DNA of 17,528 nt from Acholeplasmataceae bacterium UBA6235 (lineage in GTDB: Bacteria > Bacillota_I > Bacilli_A > Acholeplasmatales > UBA5453). Made by a program: the position numbers and the translations under genes. Positions 1-12,611 of this stretch are shown here, piece by piece (within the stretch, counting starts at the first letter, position 1; every line of letters starts with the position of its first letter). The stretch covers positions 3,301 to 20,828 of the forward strand of contig DJWH01000077.1 in NCBI GenBank assembly GCA_002441525.1. The letters are read 5' to 3'. The notes under the pieces are model-generated. The model saw only the letters and a list, made by a program, of their open reading frames with translations, was not told the origin of the DNA and did no database searches.

Positions 1-303
1 GGACAACGTTTCGGGGAAATGGAAGTTTGGGCGCTCTACGCTTATGGTGCAGCGCATACCCTTAAAGAAATTCTTACCGTTAAGTCAGATGATATCATCG
101 GACGTAACAAAGTATACCGTGCGATTACCGATGGTAAACCAATCCCAGATTCACACATTCCAGAATCCTTCCGCGTATTGACCAGAGAACTCCAATCCTT
201 AGGTCTATATGTTGAGTTGATTGATGCTGAAACGGGCGAAAATGAGGTTAACAAATCATTGGTCGATCAAACCAATCCATTCGAACGTAAAGGGGGATTC
301 TAA
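1..303 (+). CDS. rpoB: RNA polymerase beta subunit, C-terminal end (partial)
   Basis: This is the last 100 codons of the beta subunit of RNA polymerase; the 5' part lies outside the window. The frame opens at base 1 with [20 protein letters not shown], the conserved C-terminal clamp-anchoring segment of RpoB, followed by the usual [13 protein letters not shown] and [20 protein letters not shown] stretches. It ends at TAA 301-303, three bases before the rpoC start, as in the standard rpoB-rpoC operon, so the two subunits are likely made from one transcript. After the conserved core there is only a short tail ending in FERKGGF, shorter than the long acidic tail of Bacillus RpoB. One residue is odd: the nearly universal Glu of WALEAYGA is Tyr here (residue 12 of this fragment). 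Identification is secure. Confidence 0.97.
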   Translation, partial: GQRFGEMEVWALYAYGAAHTLKEILTVKSDDIIGRNKVYRAITDGKPIPDSHIPESFRVLTRELQSLGLYVELIDAETGENEVNKSLVDQTNPFERKGGF

Positions 304-306
304 TTT

Positions 307-4425
<4,119 letters not shown>

Positions 4426-4440
4426 AAAACAGTAGATACA

Positions 4441-4470
4441 GGCGCGCACTCACGTGTGCGCCTTATTATT
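4441..4470 (+). terminator. Intrinsic terminator of the rpoB-rpoC transcript
   Basis: GGCGCGCAC (4441-4449) pairs with GTGTGCGCC (4454-4462) across a four-base loop, with one G-U pair, and the T-rich TTATTATT follows. It lies 15 bases after the rpoC stop and upstream of the next promoter, so it should separate rpoBC from the rpsL operon. Confidence 0.85.
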
Positions 4471-4493
4471 TACAAATATTTTGATAAAAACGG

Positions 4494-4522
4494 TTGACAT
4501 TAAAAACCATAAAAGGTATAAT
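4494..4522 (+). promoter_or_regulatory. Consensus promoter of the rpsL-rpsG-fusA operon
   Basis: TTGACA (4494-4499) and TATAAT (4517-4522) are separated by exactly 17 bp, a perfect match to the housekeeping sigma consensus. Transcription should start near 4529-4532, giving a leader of about 110 bases before rpsL. Perfect hexamers fit a very highly expressed ribosomal operon. Confidence 0.9.
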
Positions 4523-4556
4523 AAAAACGCTGTAAAAAAGAGACTCAGCCCAATTC

Positions 4557-4591
4557 ATTTTGGCCCTTCAATAAGCCAAAATAAATTTTTT
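4557..4591 (+). promoter_or_regulatory. Attenuator-like hairpin in the rpsL leader
   Basis: ATTTTGGC (4557-4564) is fully complementary to GCCAAAAT (4575-4582) with a ten-base loop, followed by AAA and six T residues (4586-4591). This resembles an intrinsic terminator placed inside the 5' leader, between the promoter and the rpsL start. It could attenuate the operon. The three A bases before the T run and the A/T-rich stem make it a weak terminator at best. The function is inferred. Confidence 0.45.
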
Positions 4592-4604
4592 GAGAAAAAA
4601 AAGA

Positions 4605-4622
4605 AACACACGGTCATGTGTT
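4605..4622 (+). promoter_or_regulatory. Small hairpin just upstream of the rpsL ribosome-binding site
   Basis: AACACA (4605-4610) and TGTGTT (4617-4622) form a six-base-pair stem with loop CGGTCA, about eight bases before the AAAGGAG ribosome-binding site. It may affect translation initiation of rpsL. No known family is recognised, and a short A/T-rich stem could occur by chance. Confidence 0.3.
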
Positions 4623-4642
4623 AATCTAGAAAGGAGAAAAAT

Positions 4643-5095
4643 ATGCCTACAATTGCACAACTCGTTAGAGACGGTAGACAAGACAAGGTAACAAAATCGA
4701 AAGCCCCATATCTAGGGATTGGATTAAACACGCTTAAGAAAAAAGAAACTAGTGTTAACTCACCACAAAAACGCGGGGTATGTGTTCGTGTTACTACCAT
4801 GACACCTAAGAAACCTAACTCGGCGTTACGTAAGTATGCGCGTGTTAGATTATCTAACGGTATTGAAGTCAACGCGTACATTCCAGGTGAAGGACATTCA
4901 CTACAAGAACACAGCGTCGTCCTTATCCGTGGTGGTCGTGTCAAAGACTTACCAGGGGTTAGATACCATATCGTTCGTGGCACATTAGATACATCTGGTG
5001 TTGCTAACCGCAAACAAGCTCGTTCAAAATACGGTGCTAAGCGTCCTAAAGCTGCTCCAGCAGGAAAAGCTGCTACACCAGCAAAGAAAAAATAA
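4643..5095 (+). CDS. rpsL: Ribosomal protein S12 with Ala/Lys-rich tail
   Basis: S12 sits at the decoding centre of the 30S subunit and affects accuracy of tRNA selection. The 150-residue protein matches Bacillus S12 closely, including [40 protein letters not shown] and [19 protein letters not shown]. The streptomycin-resistance positions carry the wild-type lysines (K56/K57 in TPKKPNS and K101 in GRVKDLPG), so the ribosome is predicted to be streptomycin-sensitive at S12. The start ATG follows AAAGGAG. The protein is about a dozen residues longer than Bacillus S12 because of a tail rich in Ala and Lys ([14 protein letters not shown]). It is the first gene of the classical str operon, but no L7Ae-family gene lies between rpoC and rpsL as there is in Bacillus. 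Confidence 0.98.
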   Translation: MPTIAQLVRDGRQDKVTKSKAPYLGIGLNTLKKKETSVNSPQKRGVCVRVTTMTPKKPNSALRKYARVRLSNGIEVNAYIPGEGHSLQEHSVVLIRGGRVKDLPGVRYHIVRGTLDTSGVANRKQARSKYGAKRPKAAPAGKAATPAKKK

Positions 5096-5112
5096 CATCT
5101 AATTTACAATTA

Positions 5113-5127
5113 TTCAGTATATCTGAA
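5113..5127 (+). promoter_or_regulatory. Hairpin overlapping the rpsG ribosome-binding site
   Basis: TTCAG (5113-5117) pairs with CTGAA (5123-5127), loop TATAT, and the 3' arm runs into the AAAGGAGG ribosome-binding site (5126-5133) of rpsG. In E. coli S7 regulates its operon through the rpsL-rpsG intergenic region, so a control role here is possible. With only five pairs the evidence is slight. Confidence 0.25.
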
Positions 5128-5141
5128 AGGAGGATATAAAT

Positions 5142-5612
5142 ATGCCAAGAAAAGGACATATCGCTAAACGTGATGTTTTACCTGACCCAATTTACAATTC
5201 TAAACTTGTAACACGTATTATCAATACAATCATGCTAGATGGTAAAAAAGGCACGGCTCAAGGAATTTTATACGGTGCTTTTGATCGTATTAAAGCTGAA
5301 ACCGGTCGTGAACCAATCGAAGTTTTCAATGAAGCATTAAAAAATATCATGCCAGTACTTGAAGTACGTTCAAGACGTATTGGCGGACAAAACTATCAAG
5401 TTCCAGTTGAGGTGCGTGCTGAGCGTAAAACAACTTTAGGTTTAAGATGGTTAATCAACTACTCTCGCTTAAGACATGAAAAAACCATGGAAGAAAAATT
5501 AGCGAAAGAAATTATGGACGCTGCAAATGGACAAGGCGCAGCTGTCAAGAAACGTGAAGATACCCACAGAATGGCCGAAGCTAACAGAGCTTTCGCACAT
5601 TACCGTTGGTAG
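5142..5612 (+). CDS. rpsG: Ribosomal protein S7
   Basis: S7 is a primary 16S rRNA-binding protein that nucleates assembly of the 30S head and lies at the tRNA exit site. The 156-residue length equals that of typical bacterial S7. The sequence shows the family's [20 protein letters not shown] start, the [16 protein letters not shown] motif, and the C-terminal [14 protein letters not shown]. The start follows a full-consensus AAAGGAGG at 5126-5133. It is separated from rpsL by 46 bases and from fusA by 18, consistent with one transcript. Nothing in the protein is unusual. Confidence 0.98.
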   Translation: MPRKGHIAKRDVLPDPIYNSKLVTRIINTIMLDGKKGTAQGILYGAFDRIKAETGREPIEVFNEALKNIMPVLEVRSRRIGGQNYQVPVEVRAERKTTLGLRWLINYSRLRHEKTMEEKLAKEIMDAANGQGAAVKKREDTHRMAEANRAFAHYRW

Positions 5613-5630
5613 TCAGAAGGAGTTATTAGT

Positions 5631-7700
5631 ATGCCTCGTGAATTTCCTTTAAATAAGACTCGTAATATCGGTATTATGGCCCATATTGACGCGGGTAAAA
5701 CAACAACAACTGAACGCATTCTGTTCCACACAGGTAAAATCCATAAGATGGGTGAAACACACGATGGTGCATCCCAAATGGACTGGATGGAACAAGAACA
5801 AGAACGCGGTATTACGATCACATCAGCAGCAACGACTGCTTATTGGAGAGGTCACCGTATTAACGTTATCGATACCCCAGGACACGTCGACTTCACCGTT
5901 GAAGTTCAACGCAGCCTAAGAGTATTGGATGGCGCTGTTACCGTTCTAGATGCACAAGCCGGCGTTGAGCCACAAACAGAAACCGTTTGGAGACAAGCGA
6001 CAGAATATAAAGTTCCACGTGTTATTTTCGTCAATAAGATGGACAAAACTGGTGCGGATTTCTTCTATTCTATCAATACCATCCACAACCGTTTAGGGGT
6101 TAAGGCTTCCCCTATCCAAATTCCAATTGGATCTGAAACTTTCTTTGAAGGCATTATTGACATCGTGTCGATGAAAGCTTACCACTTTGATGGTAACGCA
6201 GAAGAAATTTCTACCGAAATCGCTATCCCTGAAAAGCTAGTTGATGTGGTTAAACAAAAGAGAATTGAACTGATTGAAGCTGTCGCAGAATTTGATGAAG
6301 ACATGATGGTTGCATACCTTGAAGGTGAAGAAATTTCTCCTGAGGTATTAAAAGGTGCAATCCGTAAGGGTACACTTTCCGTTGAATTCTTCCCAGTCAT
6401 CTGCGGATCTGCTTTCAAAAACAAAGGCGTTAAATTGATGTTAGATGCAGTCGTAGATTATCTACCTGCACCAACCGACATCGCTGACGTCGTTGGTCAC
6501 GATGAACACGGTCAAGAAATGCACCGTCCAACCGATGACAACCAACCTTTCACAGCGCTTGCTTTTAAAGTTATGACAGACCCATTCGTTGGCCGTCTCA
6601 CATTCTTTAGAATCTATGCAGGTACTGTACAACAAGGTTCTTACATCTTGAATACCACCAAAGGTAAGAGAGAACGTCTAGGTCGCTTACTACAAATGCA
6701 TGCGAACCATAGAGAAGAAATCAAAGAGGCTTATGCGGGCGATATCGCTGCAGCTATCGGTCTTAAAGATACAACCACAGGGGATACACTTGCTGGTGAA
6801 AAAGATACCATTATCCTTGAATCCATGAAGTTCCCTGAACCAGTTATCAACATCGCTATCGAACCAAAAACTAAGAATGACCAAGACAAGATGTCTAACG
6901 CGTTAACTAAACTTGCTGAAGAAGATCCAACTTTCCGTGTATTTACCGATAAAGAAACTGGACAAACCATCATCGCTGGTATGGGTGAATTACACCTTGA
7001 CATCATCGTTGACCGTATGAAGAGAGAATTTAAGGTAGAAGCAAACGTTGGTGCACCACAAGTTTCTTACCGTGAAACCATCACAGGTACTGCTGACATT
7101 GAAGGTAAATTCATCCGTCAATCCGGTGGTAGAGGTCAATATGGTCACGTTTGGATCAAGTTTGAACCAAACCCTGGCAAAGGCTTCGAATTCGTGGATG
7201 CAGTTGTGGGTGGTACCGTTCCTAGAGAATATATTGGCGTTGTCCAAAAAGGTCTTGAAGAAGCACTACCAAACGGTATCTTAGCTGGTTACCCAGTTAT
7301 GGACGTTAAAGCAACTCTATTCGATGGATCCTACCATGATGTCGACTCCTCTGAAATGGCTTATAAGATTGCTGCTGCCATCGCACTTAAAGGTGCTAAA
7401 GAAAAATGTGGCGCAACCATTCTTGAACCAATCATGAAAGTCGAAATCGTCGTACCAGATGAATATGTTGGTAACGTCATTGGTGACATTACATCTCGTA
7501 GAGGTCGCCTAGAAGCACAAGAATCTAGAGGTAACGCCATTGGTATTAAAGCGAACGTTCCACTATCTGAAATGTTCGGTTACGCTACCGCATTACGTTC
7601 TAATTCTCAAGGTCGTGCAACCTTCGTGATGCAATTCGACCATTATGAAAGAGCACCTAAGTCTGTCGCTGAAGAAATCATCAAGAAGCGTAACGCCTAG
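5631..7700 (+). CDS. fusA: Translation elongation factor G
   Basis: EF-G is the GTPase that drives translocation and, with RRF, ribosome recycling. The 689-residue protein has the expected order: GTPase domain with G1 AHIDAGKT (17-24), G2 RGITI (59-63), G3 DTPGH (81-85) and G4 NKMD (135-138), followed by the beta-barrel domain II and domains III-V, with conserved [18 protein letters not shown] in domain III and [12 protein letters not shown] in domain IV. ATG 5631 is preceded by AGAAGGAG at 5615-5622, only 18 bases after the rpsG stop. There is no terminator after the gene. tuf follows 85 bases later, so read-through into tuf is possible in addition to tuf's own promoter. Confidence 0.98.
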   Translation: MPREFPLNKTRNIGIMAHIDAGKTTTTERILFHTGKIHKMGETHDGASQMDWMEQEQERGITITSAATTAYWRGHRINVIDTPGHVDFTVEVQRSLRVLDGAVTVLDAQAGVEPQTETVWRQATEYKVPRVIFVNKMDKTGADFFYSINTIHNRLGVKASPIQIPIGSETFFEGIIDIVSMKAYHFDGNAEEISTEIAIPEKLVDVVKQKRIELIEAVAEFDEDMMVAYLEGEEISPEVLKGAIRKGTLSVEFFPVICGSAFKNKGVKLMLDAVVDYLPAPTDIADVVGHDEHGQEMHRPTDDNQPFTALAFKVMTDPFVGRLTFFRIYAGTVQQGSYILNTTKGKRERLGRLLQMHANHREEIKEAYAGDIAAAIGLKDTTTGDTLAGEKDTIILESMKFPEPVINIAIEPKTKNDQDKMSNALTKLAEEDPTFRVFTDKETGQTIIAGMGELHLDIIVDRMKREFKVEANVGAPQVSYRETITGTADIEGKFIRQSGGRGQYGHVWIKFEPNPGKGFEFVDAVVGGTVPREYIGVVQKGLEEALPNGILAGYPVMDVKATLFDGSYHDVDSSEMAYKIAAAIALKGAKEKCGATILEPIMKVEIVVPDEYVGNVIGDITSRRGRLEAQESRGNAIGIKANVPLSEMFGYATALRSNSQGRATFVMQFDHYERAPKSVAEEIIKKRNA

Positions 7701-7704
7701 GTAC

Positions 7705-7733
7705 TTGCAAAAACATATTATTTGATATAAAAT
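7705..7733 (+). promoter_or_regulatory. Probable tuf promoter
   Basis: TTGCAA (7705-7710) and TAAAAT (7728-7733) are separated by 17 bp in the 85-base gap between fusA and tuf. Overlapping alternatives exist (TATAAA at 7726-7731, TTGATA at 7722-7727). The hexamers are imperfect, but the A/T-rich gap is larger than the others in this operon, which supports separate transcription of tuf. Confidence 0.45.
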
Positions 7734-7785
7734 AATAGTTGGTACAAATTAAGAAAAACACACACACTATAAGGAGAATAAAAAA

Positions 7786-8970
<1,185 letters not shown>

Positions 8971-8984
8971 TTAAAACCAATTTT

Positions 8985-9020
8985 AAAACCACACACACAA
9001 TTGTGTGGTTTTTTCTTTTT
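8985..9020 (+). terminator. Intrinsic terminator of tuf
   Basis: AAAACCACACA (8985-8995) pairs perfectly with TGTGTGGTTTT (9002-9012) around a six-base loop and runs into TTCTTTTT. It lies 15 bases after the tuf stop. Confidence 0.92.
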
Positions 9021-9046
9021 AAAGAGAAAGACCTTTATCTTATGAT
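9018..9046 (+). promoter_or_regulatory. Possible promoter of the tatD-pncC unit
   Basis: TTTAAA (9018-9023) and TATGAT (9041-9046) are 17 bp apart, immediately after the tuf terminator and about 60 bases before tatD. Both hexamers deviate from consensus, and TAAAAT at 9046-9051 is an alternative -10. A small inverted repeat, ATCATC/GATGAT (9062-9077), lies in the leader. A promoter is expected here because the upstream transcript ends at 9020, but the exact site is uncertain. Confidence 0.3.
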
Positions 9047-9104
9047 AAAATGGTAATAGTCATCATCATTAGATGATAGTTTTAAAGTATATGAGGTTAT
9101 AGCG

Positions 9105-9854
9105 ATGATTATTGATACACATGCACATTTAAATATCGATGAATTTAAGGATGAAATACCTGAAATACTACAAAGAGCATCCGATAGCGATGTCCAAAAA
9201 ATCATCGTCATCGGTATGAATGCGAAAGCCAACCAACGTGGAATTGAATTAACCCAATACAGTAACCTTTACGCGACCGTTGGGATTCACCCATCGGATG
9301 TCAATGAAGGTCTGGATATCGACGTGTTAAAAGCTCAATTAAAGCACGAAAAAGTGGTTGCGATTGGGGAAATTGGGATAGACTTATATTGGGTTAAAGA
9401 CAATCTACCACTCCAAATTGAGGTATTTAGAAAACAATTGGATTTAGCCATGGCATTGAACTATCCTGTTGTGATTCACATGCGAGATAGTGCACAAGAG
9501 ATATATGATGTGGTTAAATCATATCCGGGATTAAAAGGGGTCATGCATTGTTTCAGTGCCGACCTTGATTGGGCCATGAAGTTTATTGATCTAGGATTCT
9601 ATATTGGTATTGGTGGACCGGTCACTTTTAAGAATAACTTGACGGCTAAAGAAGTTGCGAAAAGCATTCCAATCGAGCGTTTATTGGTAGAGACCGATAG
9701 CCCATATCTAGCACCTACACCACATCGCGGGAAACGAAATGAACCCGCTTATACAAAATTAGTTGTGGAAGAAATCGCTCGTTTAAGGGGCGATTCCATC
9801 GAGAATATATCGAATCAAACGTCTCAAAATGCGACGCGTTTGTTTCATATTTAG
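9105..9854 (+). CDS. tatD: TatD-family metal-dependent hydrolase / DNase
   Basis: TatD-family proteins are cytoplasmic TIM-barrel metallohydrolases; characterised members act as Mg-dependent 3'-5' exonucleases on DNA or RNA and are implicated in DNA repair. The 249-residue length is typical. The metal ligands can be seen in order: HxH in IDTHAHLN (H6, H8), the glutamate of AIGEIGIDLYW (E89), H125 in VVIHMRDS, H148 in MHCFS, and D198 in VETDSPYLAP. The start at 9105 follows GAGGT with an acceptable spacer. It opens a closely packed unit with the serine protease, the membrane protein and pncC. The physiological substrate cannot be read from the sequence. Confidence 0.93.
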   Translation: MIIDTHAHLNIDEFKDEIPEILQRASDSDVQKIIVIGMNAKANQRGIELTQYSNLYATVGIHPSDVNEGLDIDVLKAQLKHEKVVAIGEIGIDLYWVKDNLPLQIEVFRKQLDLAMALNYPVVIHMRDSAQEIYDVVKSYPGLKGVMHCFSADLDWAMKFIDLGFYIGIGGPVTFKNNLTAKEVAKSIPIERLLVETDSPYLAPTPHRGKRNEPAYTKLVVEEIARLRGDSIENISNQTSQNATRLFHI

Positions 9855-9865
9855 GAGGTAAAATG

Positions 9866-10933
9866 ATGAAAAAATGGATGATATTCAGTTTATTAACATT
9901 ATTTTTATTAACACTTTCGGGTTGTTATGAAAGAGAAACTACCGTTTATACATTAGAGGATGTTCAGTCACAAATCACAGAGATTTATGATCAAGTAGCA
10001 CCGATGACGGTAGCGGTTGTATCCTATGATGAGGCGGATTACGCCATTAAAGTTGGACACGGTTCAGGACTCATTTATGACCGTACAGAAGCTGCAGGCG
10101 TTTATACTTATTACGTCATTACAAATTACCATGTCGTAGAATCGCAAGCTTACTTACGCATTTATAATGGTATCAACTATTATAACGCTACCCCTTACGC
10201 TGTTCATGAACCAGAGGATTTGGCTTTGGTTACCTTCTCTACCCCGGATGATTTACCTTATTATGGTGTTGATCAATTCTCAGGCAACAAAGTGGTTGAA
10301 CCTGTGGTAGGTTCATTTGTAATCGCGATTGGTACACCACTCGATTTAGATTTCTTTAACACAGCTACCATTGGTATAGTCGGCAGAACTCGAAATACAC
10401 GCATTGTTCAACATGACGCCGCCATCAATCCAGGCAACAGTGGTGGACCTTTATTCGATTTGGCTGGTAATCTCCTCGGTTTCAACACTTGGAAACGAAC
10501 CACAACTGTGACATCCGACGGTGAAATTGCAGTAGATGGTATTGGATTTGCGATATCCATGACGGTTGCAAAATCGGTAGTCACAAGCTTAAGAGTGACG
10601 CAAACATCGGTTTTTGAATCTGCTAAGATTGGGATTACTGTCATGAATATTAGTGACGCAATCACGGAAAAATTTGGGGGTGTCAGACCCGATTTTATTG
10701 AAGAAACCCAAGAAGCAGGCGTTTATGTCGATTCCATCGTTCCGTTAAGACCAGCGGTTGGTAAATTATTCGTTCATGACATCATCACCCATGTGAATGG
10801 TGAAGAGCTAGTCAACCTCGAATCGTTGTCTTTGTTATTGTCAGGAATGAAGTTTGGTGATACACTGAATTTGACAGTAAGAAGATATGTCAATAATCAA
10901 TTCATTACCGTTTCCGTCAGCATCACCGTTTAG
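9866..10933 (+). CDS. HtrA/DegP-like trypsin-family serine protease lipoprotein with PDZ domain
   Basis: This is a secreted, membrane-anchored serine protease, probably in surface protein quality control. I prefer ATG 9866 to ATG 9863 because AGGAGG (9853-9858) is seven bases from it but only four from the first. Numbering from 9866, a type II signal peptide (MKKWMIFSLLTLFLLTLSGC) ends in lipobox LSGC with C20 as the lipidated residue. A chymotrypsin-fold protease domain follows, with the full triad: H89 in TNYHVV, D118 in PEDLALV and S192 in NPGNSGGP. A C-terminal PDZ domain spans about 255-345 (GVYVDSIVPLRPA, DIITHVNGEEL). HtrA proteins often have a transmembrane anchor; here the anchor is a lipid, a sensible solution for an outward-facing enzyme. 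The tatD stop overlaps its ribosome-binding site, so the two are likely cotranscribed. Confidence 0.92.
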   Translation: MKKWMIFSLLTLFLLTLSGCYERETTVYTLEDVQSQITEIYDQVAPMTVAVVSYDEADYAIKVGHGSGLIYDRTEAAGVYTYYVITNYHVVESQAYLRIYNGINYYNATPYAVHEPEDLALVTFSTPDDLPYYGVDQFSGNKVVEPVVGSFVIAIGTPLDLDFFNTATIGIVGRTRNTRIVQHDAAINPGNSGGPLFDLAGNLLGFNTWKRTTTVTSDGEIAVDGIGFAISMTVAKSVVTSLRVTQTSVFESAKIGITVMNISDAITEKFGGVRPDFIEETQEAGVYVDSIVPLRPAVGKLFVHDIITHVNGEELVNLESLSLLLSGMKFGDTLNLTVRRYVNNQFITVSVSITV

Positions 10934-10942
10934 GAGGGCTTT

Positions 10943-11722
10943 ATGACATTTAGTAGTCTATTATTTAAAATCGAAACCGGTCAACCATTGAGTGATAAAG
11001 CACTCGATAAAATGGCTAAAAAAATGTATTTAGCACCTTCATCAGCGCGCAGCTTTTTGTATACCTTATGGATTTTAGTGGTTCTATTCTTATTGGCTAT
11101 TGCAGCAGTGGATGGGTTAAAACCATTGCCACCACTGGTGGTGTACGTGCTATCGATTGTGTTGCTTGTTGGATTAGCCTTGTATGCTTTTCTACCTAAA
11201 TACATTCGAATTCATCAATATTTAAATGCCGTAGATACGTTTTATGAAACCAAATTCAGTGGGTTAGATCAATATGATTTATACTACATTGGTCAACACC
11301 GTTCACCTCATGTTAGAACACTAAAATCGAATAAAATTTACTTATTAACCGATGGGCACCATCTATTATTCATCGATGATTATTTCAAGGATACTAAGTA
11401 TATTCTACCACGTATGTTTGGTGCTGATAAACCTGTAAATTTGCGTGTGATTGACGCTGAAAAAAACGATCAATCCCGTGTATTGATCGATATTTCTGAA
11501 GTTGAACATTACCTATGTTCTAAACGAGAAGTACCGTTGAATAAGAAGCCAATCAATCCCAAATACACCCGTATATTCGAAACATTTTTAGATCAAGACC
11601 CACACATGGATGAACAATACTTCGTCACCTTAAAACTCTATAATGGCGCGGTTTTCCGTTTAGGATATGATGCATATAAAGCGTTGAAGTTCGCCATTCC
11701 ACTCAAGGACAAAACACGATGA
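10943..11722 (+). CDS. Unrecognised membrane protein with two N-terminal spans and a soluble domain
   Basis: I do not recognise this 259-residue protein. A short N-terminal segment (1-36) is followed by two hydrophobic spans at about 38-56 and 65-84, divided by a short Pro-rich turn (LKPLPP). A soluble domain from about 88 to the end is rich in beta-type segments (KIYLLTDGHHLLFIDDYF, QYFVTLKLYNGAVFRLGYD). With two spans, the N-terminus and the large domain would lie on the same side, probably the cytoplasm. The pattern loosely recalls membrane-attached PH-like domains, but this is only an impression. The start follows AGGAGG (10932-10937), which overlaps the protease stop, and the end overlaps pncC by four bases (ATGA), so translation of the three is likely coupled. 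Its TGA stop shows that TGA is read as termination here. Confidence 0.85.
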   Translation: MTFSSLLFKIETGQPLSDKALDKMAKKMYLAPSSARSFLYTLWILVVLFLLAIAAVDGLKPLPPLVVYVLSIVLLVGLALYAFLPKYIRIHQYLNAVDTFYETKFSGLDQYDLYYIGQHRSPHVRTLKSNKIYLLTDGHHLLFIDDYFKDTKYILPRMFGADKPVNLRVIDAEKNDQSRVLIDISEVEHYLCSKREVPLNKKPINPKYTRIFETFLDQDPHMDEQYFVTLKLYNGAVFRLGYDAYKALKFAIPLKDKTR

Positions 11723-12189
11723 GCGATGTTCAAAAAGTAGCTCAAATCCTGATGGATTATGAATACAAAATTGCATTCGCTGAATCGATGACAGGTGGTG
11801 CGTTGGTGTCAGAACTGGTTAAAGTTCCAGGTGTATCTACTATTTTAGATTATAGTGTGGTTACCTATTCAGAATCGGCCAAAGAACAAATGCTCAATAT
11901 TCCAAAAATGTTGTTTGATGTTCATGGTGTGGTTTCGAAAGTGATCGCCATTGAAATGGCCAAAAACATCGCTACTATTGCGAAAGCTGATGTAGGTGTA
12001 GGCATCACAGGTAATGCCGGACCAACCGCACAAACCAACTCTCAAGTAGGTGAGGTATGGTTCGCATTCTTCTACCAAGGAGAGTCTTATAGTTATCACT
12101 TACAACTCAAGAATGAAGGCCGTGATGCCATCATTGAACATGCGAAAAAAGTGGTATTTCAAATGTTATTAAAACTGCTTACAAAATAA
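11719..12189 (+). CDS. pncC: Nicotinamide-nucleotide amidase (CinA C-terminal domain protein)
   Basis: PncC/CinA C-terminal domain proteins deamidate nicotinamide mononucleotide to nicotinate mononucleotide, recycling NMN released for instance by NAD-dependent DNA ligase. The 156-residue stand-alone protein shows the family signatures AESMTGGALVSELVKVPGVS near residues 20-40, VVTYSESAKEQML near 50-60, GVGITGNAGPT near 95, and VGEVWFAFF. It lacks the N-terminal MoCF-like domain of full-length CinA. ATG 11719 overlaps the stop of the preceding gene (ATGA) and AAGGA lies nine bases upstream. No terminator separates it from the rpsF promoter. Assignment to the family is firm; the enzyme activity is inferred from characterised relatives. 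Confidence 0.9.
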   Translation: MSDVQKVAQILMDYEYKIAFAESMTGGALVSELVKVPGVSTILDYSVVTYSESAKEQMLNIPKMLFDVHGVVSKVIAIEMAKNIATIAKADVGVGITGNAGPTAQTNSQVGEVWFAFFYQGESYSYHLQLKNEGRDAIIEHAKKVVFQMLLKLLTK

Positions 12190-12199
12190 CAAAAAACGT

Positions 12200-12228
12200 T
12201 TGTCATATAGATTTATCTATGATATAAT
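12200..12228 (+). promoter_or_regulatory. Promoter of the rpsF-ssb-rpsR operon
   Basis: TTGTCA (12200-12205) and a perfect TATAAT (12223-12228) are 17 bp apart, 11 bases after the pncC stop. Transcription would start near 12235, giving a leader of about 70 bases that folds well. Confidence 0.85.
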
Positions 12229-12250
12229 ATCAAAGCATGGTTTTTATCGA

Positions 12251-12297
12251 CCATCCTTGCCTGTAGTTCATCTATAGGCCAATAGACCAGAAGGAGG
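12251..12297 (+). promoter_or_regulatory. Structured rpsF leader that can pair with the ribosome-binding site
   Basis: GCCTGTAG (12259-12266) and CTATAGGC (12272-12279) form an eight-pair hairpin with one G-U pair and loop TTCAT. Directly before it, CCATCCTT (12251-12258) can pair with AAGGAGG (12291-12297), the ribosome-binding site of rpsF, with one bulged A. The S6:S18 complex is known to bind leaders of rpsF operons in many bacteria, so this may be an autoregulatory site. A competing pairing is ATGGT (12237-12241) with ACCAT (12250-12254). I cannot match it to the published consensus by eye. Confidence 0.5.
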
Positions 12298-12305
12298 AAA
12301 TTAGA

Positions 12306-12593
12306 ATGAAGAAATACGAAGTTATGTACATCATTCGTCCTGACCTTGAAAGCGAACAAATCAAGAGCCTAGTTGCTAACTTAAGCAACATCTTCACAGA
12401 AAGAGGTTCCGAAGTTTTAGAGCTTAAAGAGATCGGATTGAAAGAGCTAGCGTATGAAATCGAACACATGAAAAAAGGTTATTATGTGTGGAGTCTAGTG
12501 AATGCAACCAATGAAGCAATCGCTGAATTCGATCGTGTCATCCGTATTACAGAAACAGTTATTCGCTATATCGTTGTTAAAGACGGCGAATAA
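12306..12593 (+). CDS. rpsF: Ribosomal protein S6
   Basis: S6 binds S18 and together they bind the central domain of 16S rRNA in the 30S platform. The 95-residue protein is complete and of Firmicutes length. It begins MKKYEVMYIIRPDL, has the conserved KEIGLKELAYEIEHMKKGYYV stretch in the middle, and ends with ITETVIRYIVVKDGE. The start follows AGAAGGAGG, a very strong ribosome-binding site that may be blocked by the upstream leader. It heads the standard rpsF-ssb-rpsR operon. Confidence 0.97.
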   Translation: MKKYEVMYIIRPDLESEQIKSLVANLSNIFTERGSEVLELKEIGLKELAYEIEHMKKGYYVWSLVNATNEAIAEFDRVIRITETVIRYIVVKDGE

Positions 12594-12611
12594 TAAGGGA
12601 GGCGCAATTCA

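Noticed and set aside
5113..5127. Treating the rpsL-rpsG hairpin as an S7 translational operator
   Set aside because: Only five base pairs, and no resemblance by eye to the E. coli S7 site; kept as a low-confidence feature, not as a finding.
7760..7772. ACACACACAC run before tuf as a phase-variable repeat
   Set aside because: The repeat is too short and lies in the leader, away from any contingency-type coding or promoter-spacer position.
7701..7785. A terminator between fusA and tuf
   Set aside because: No GC-rich inverted repeat followed by a T tract is present; only A/T-rich promoter-like sequence is seen.
9062..9077. ATCATC/GATGAT inverted repeat before tatD as a regulatory site
   Set aside because: Six pairs of simple repeated sequence in an A/T-rich leader, with no known consensus; likely chance.
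11719..11722. TGA read as tryptophan (mycoplasma code)
   Set aside because: TGA terminates the gene at 11720-11722 with a classical ATGA overlap to pncC, and tryptophans in the conserved proteins are encoded by TGG.
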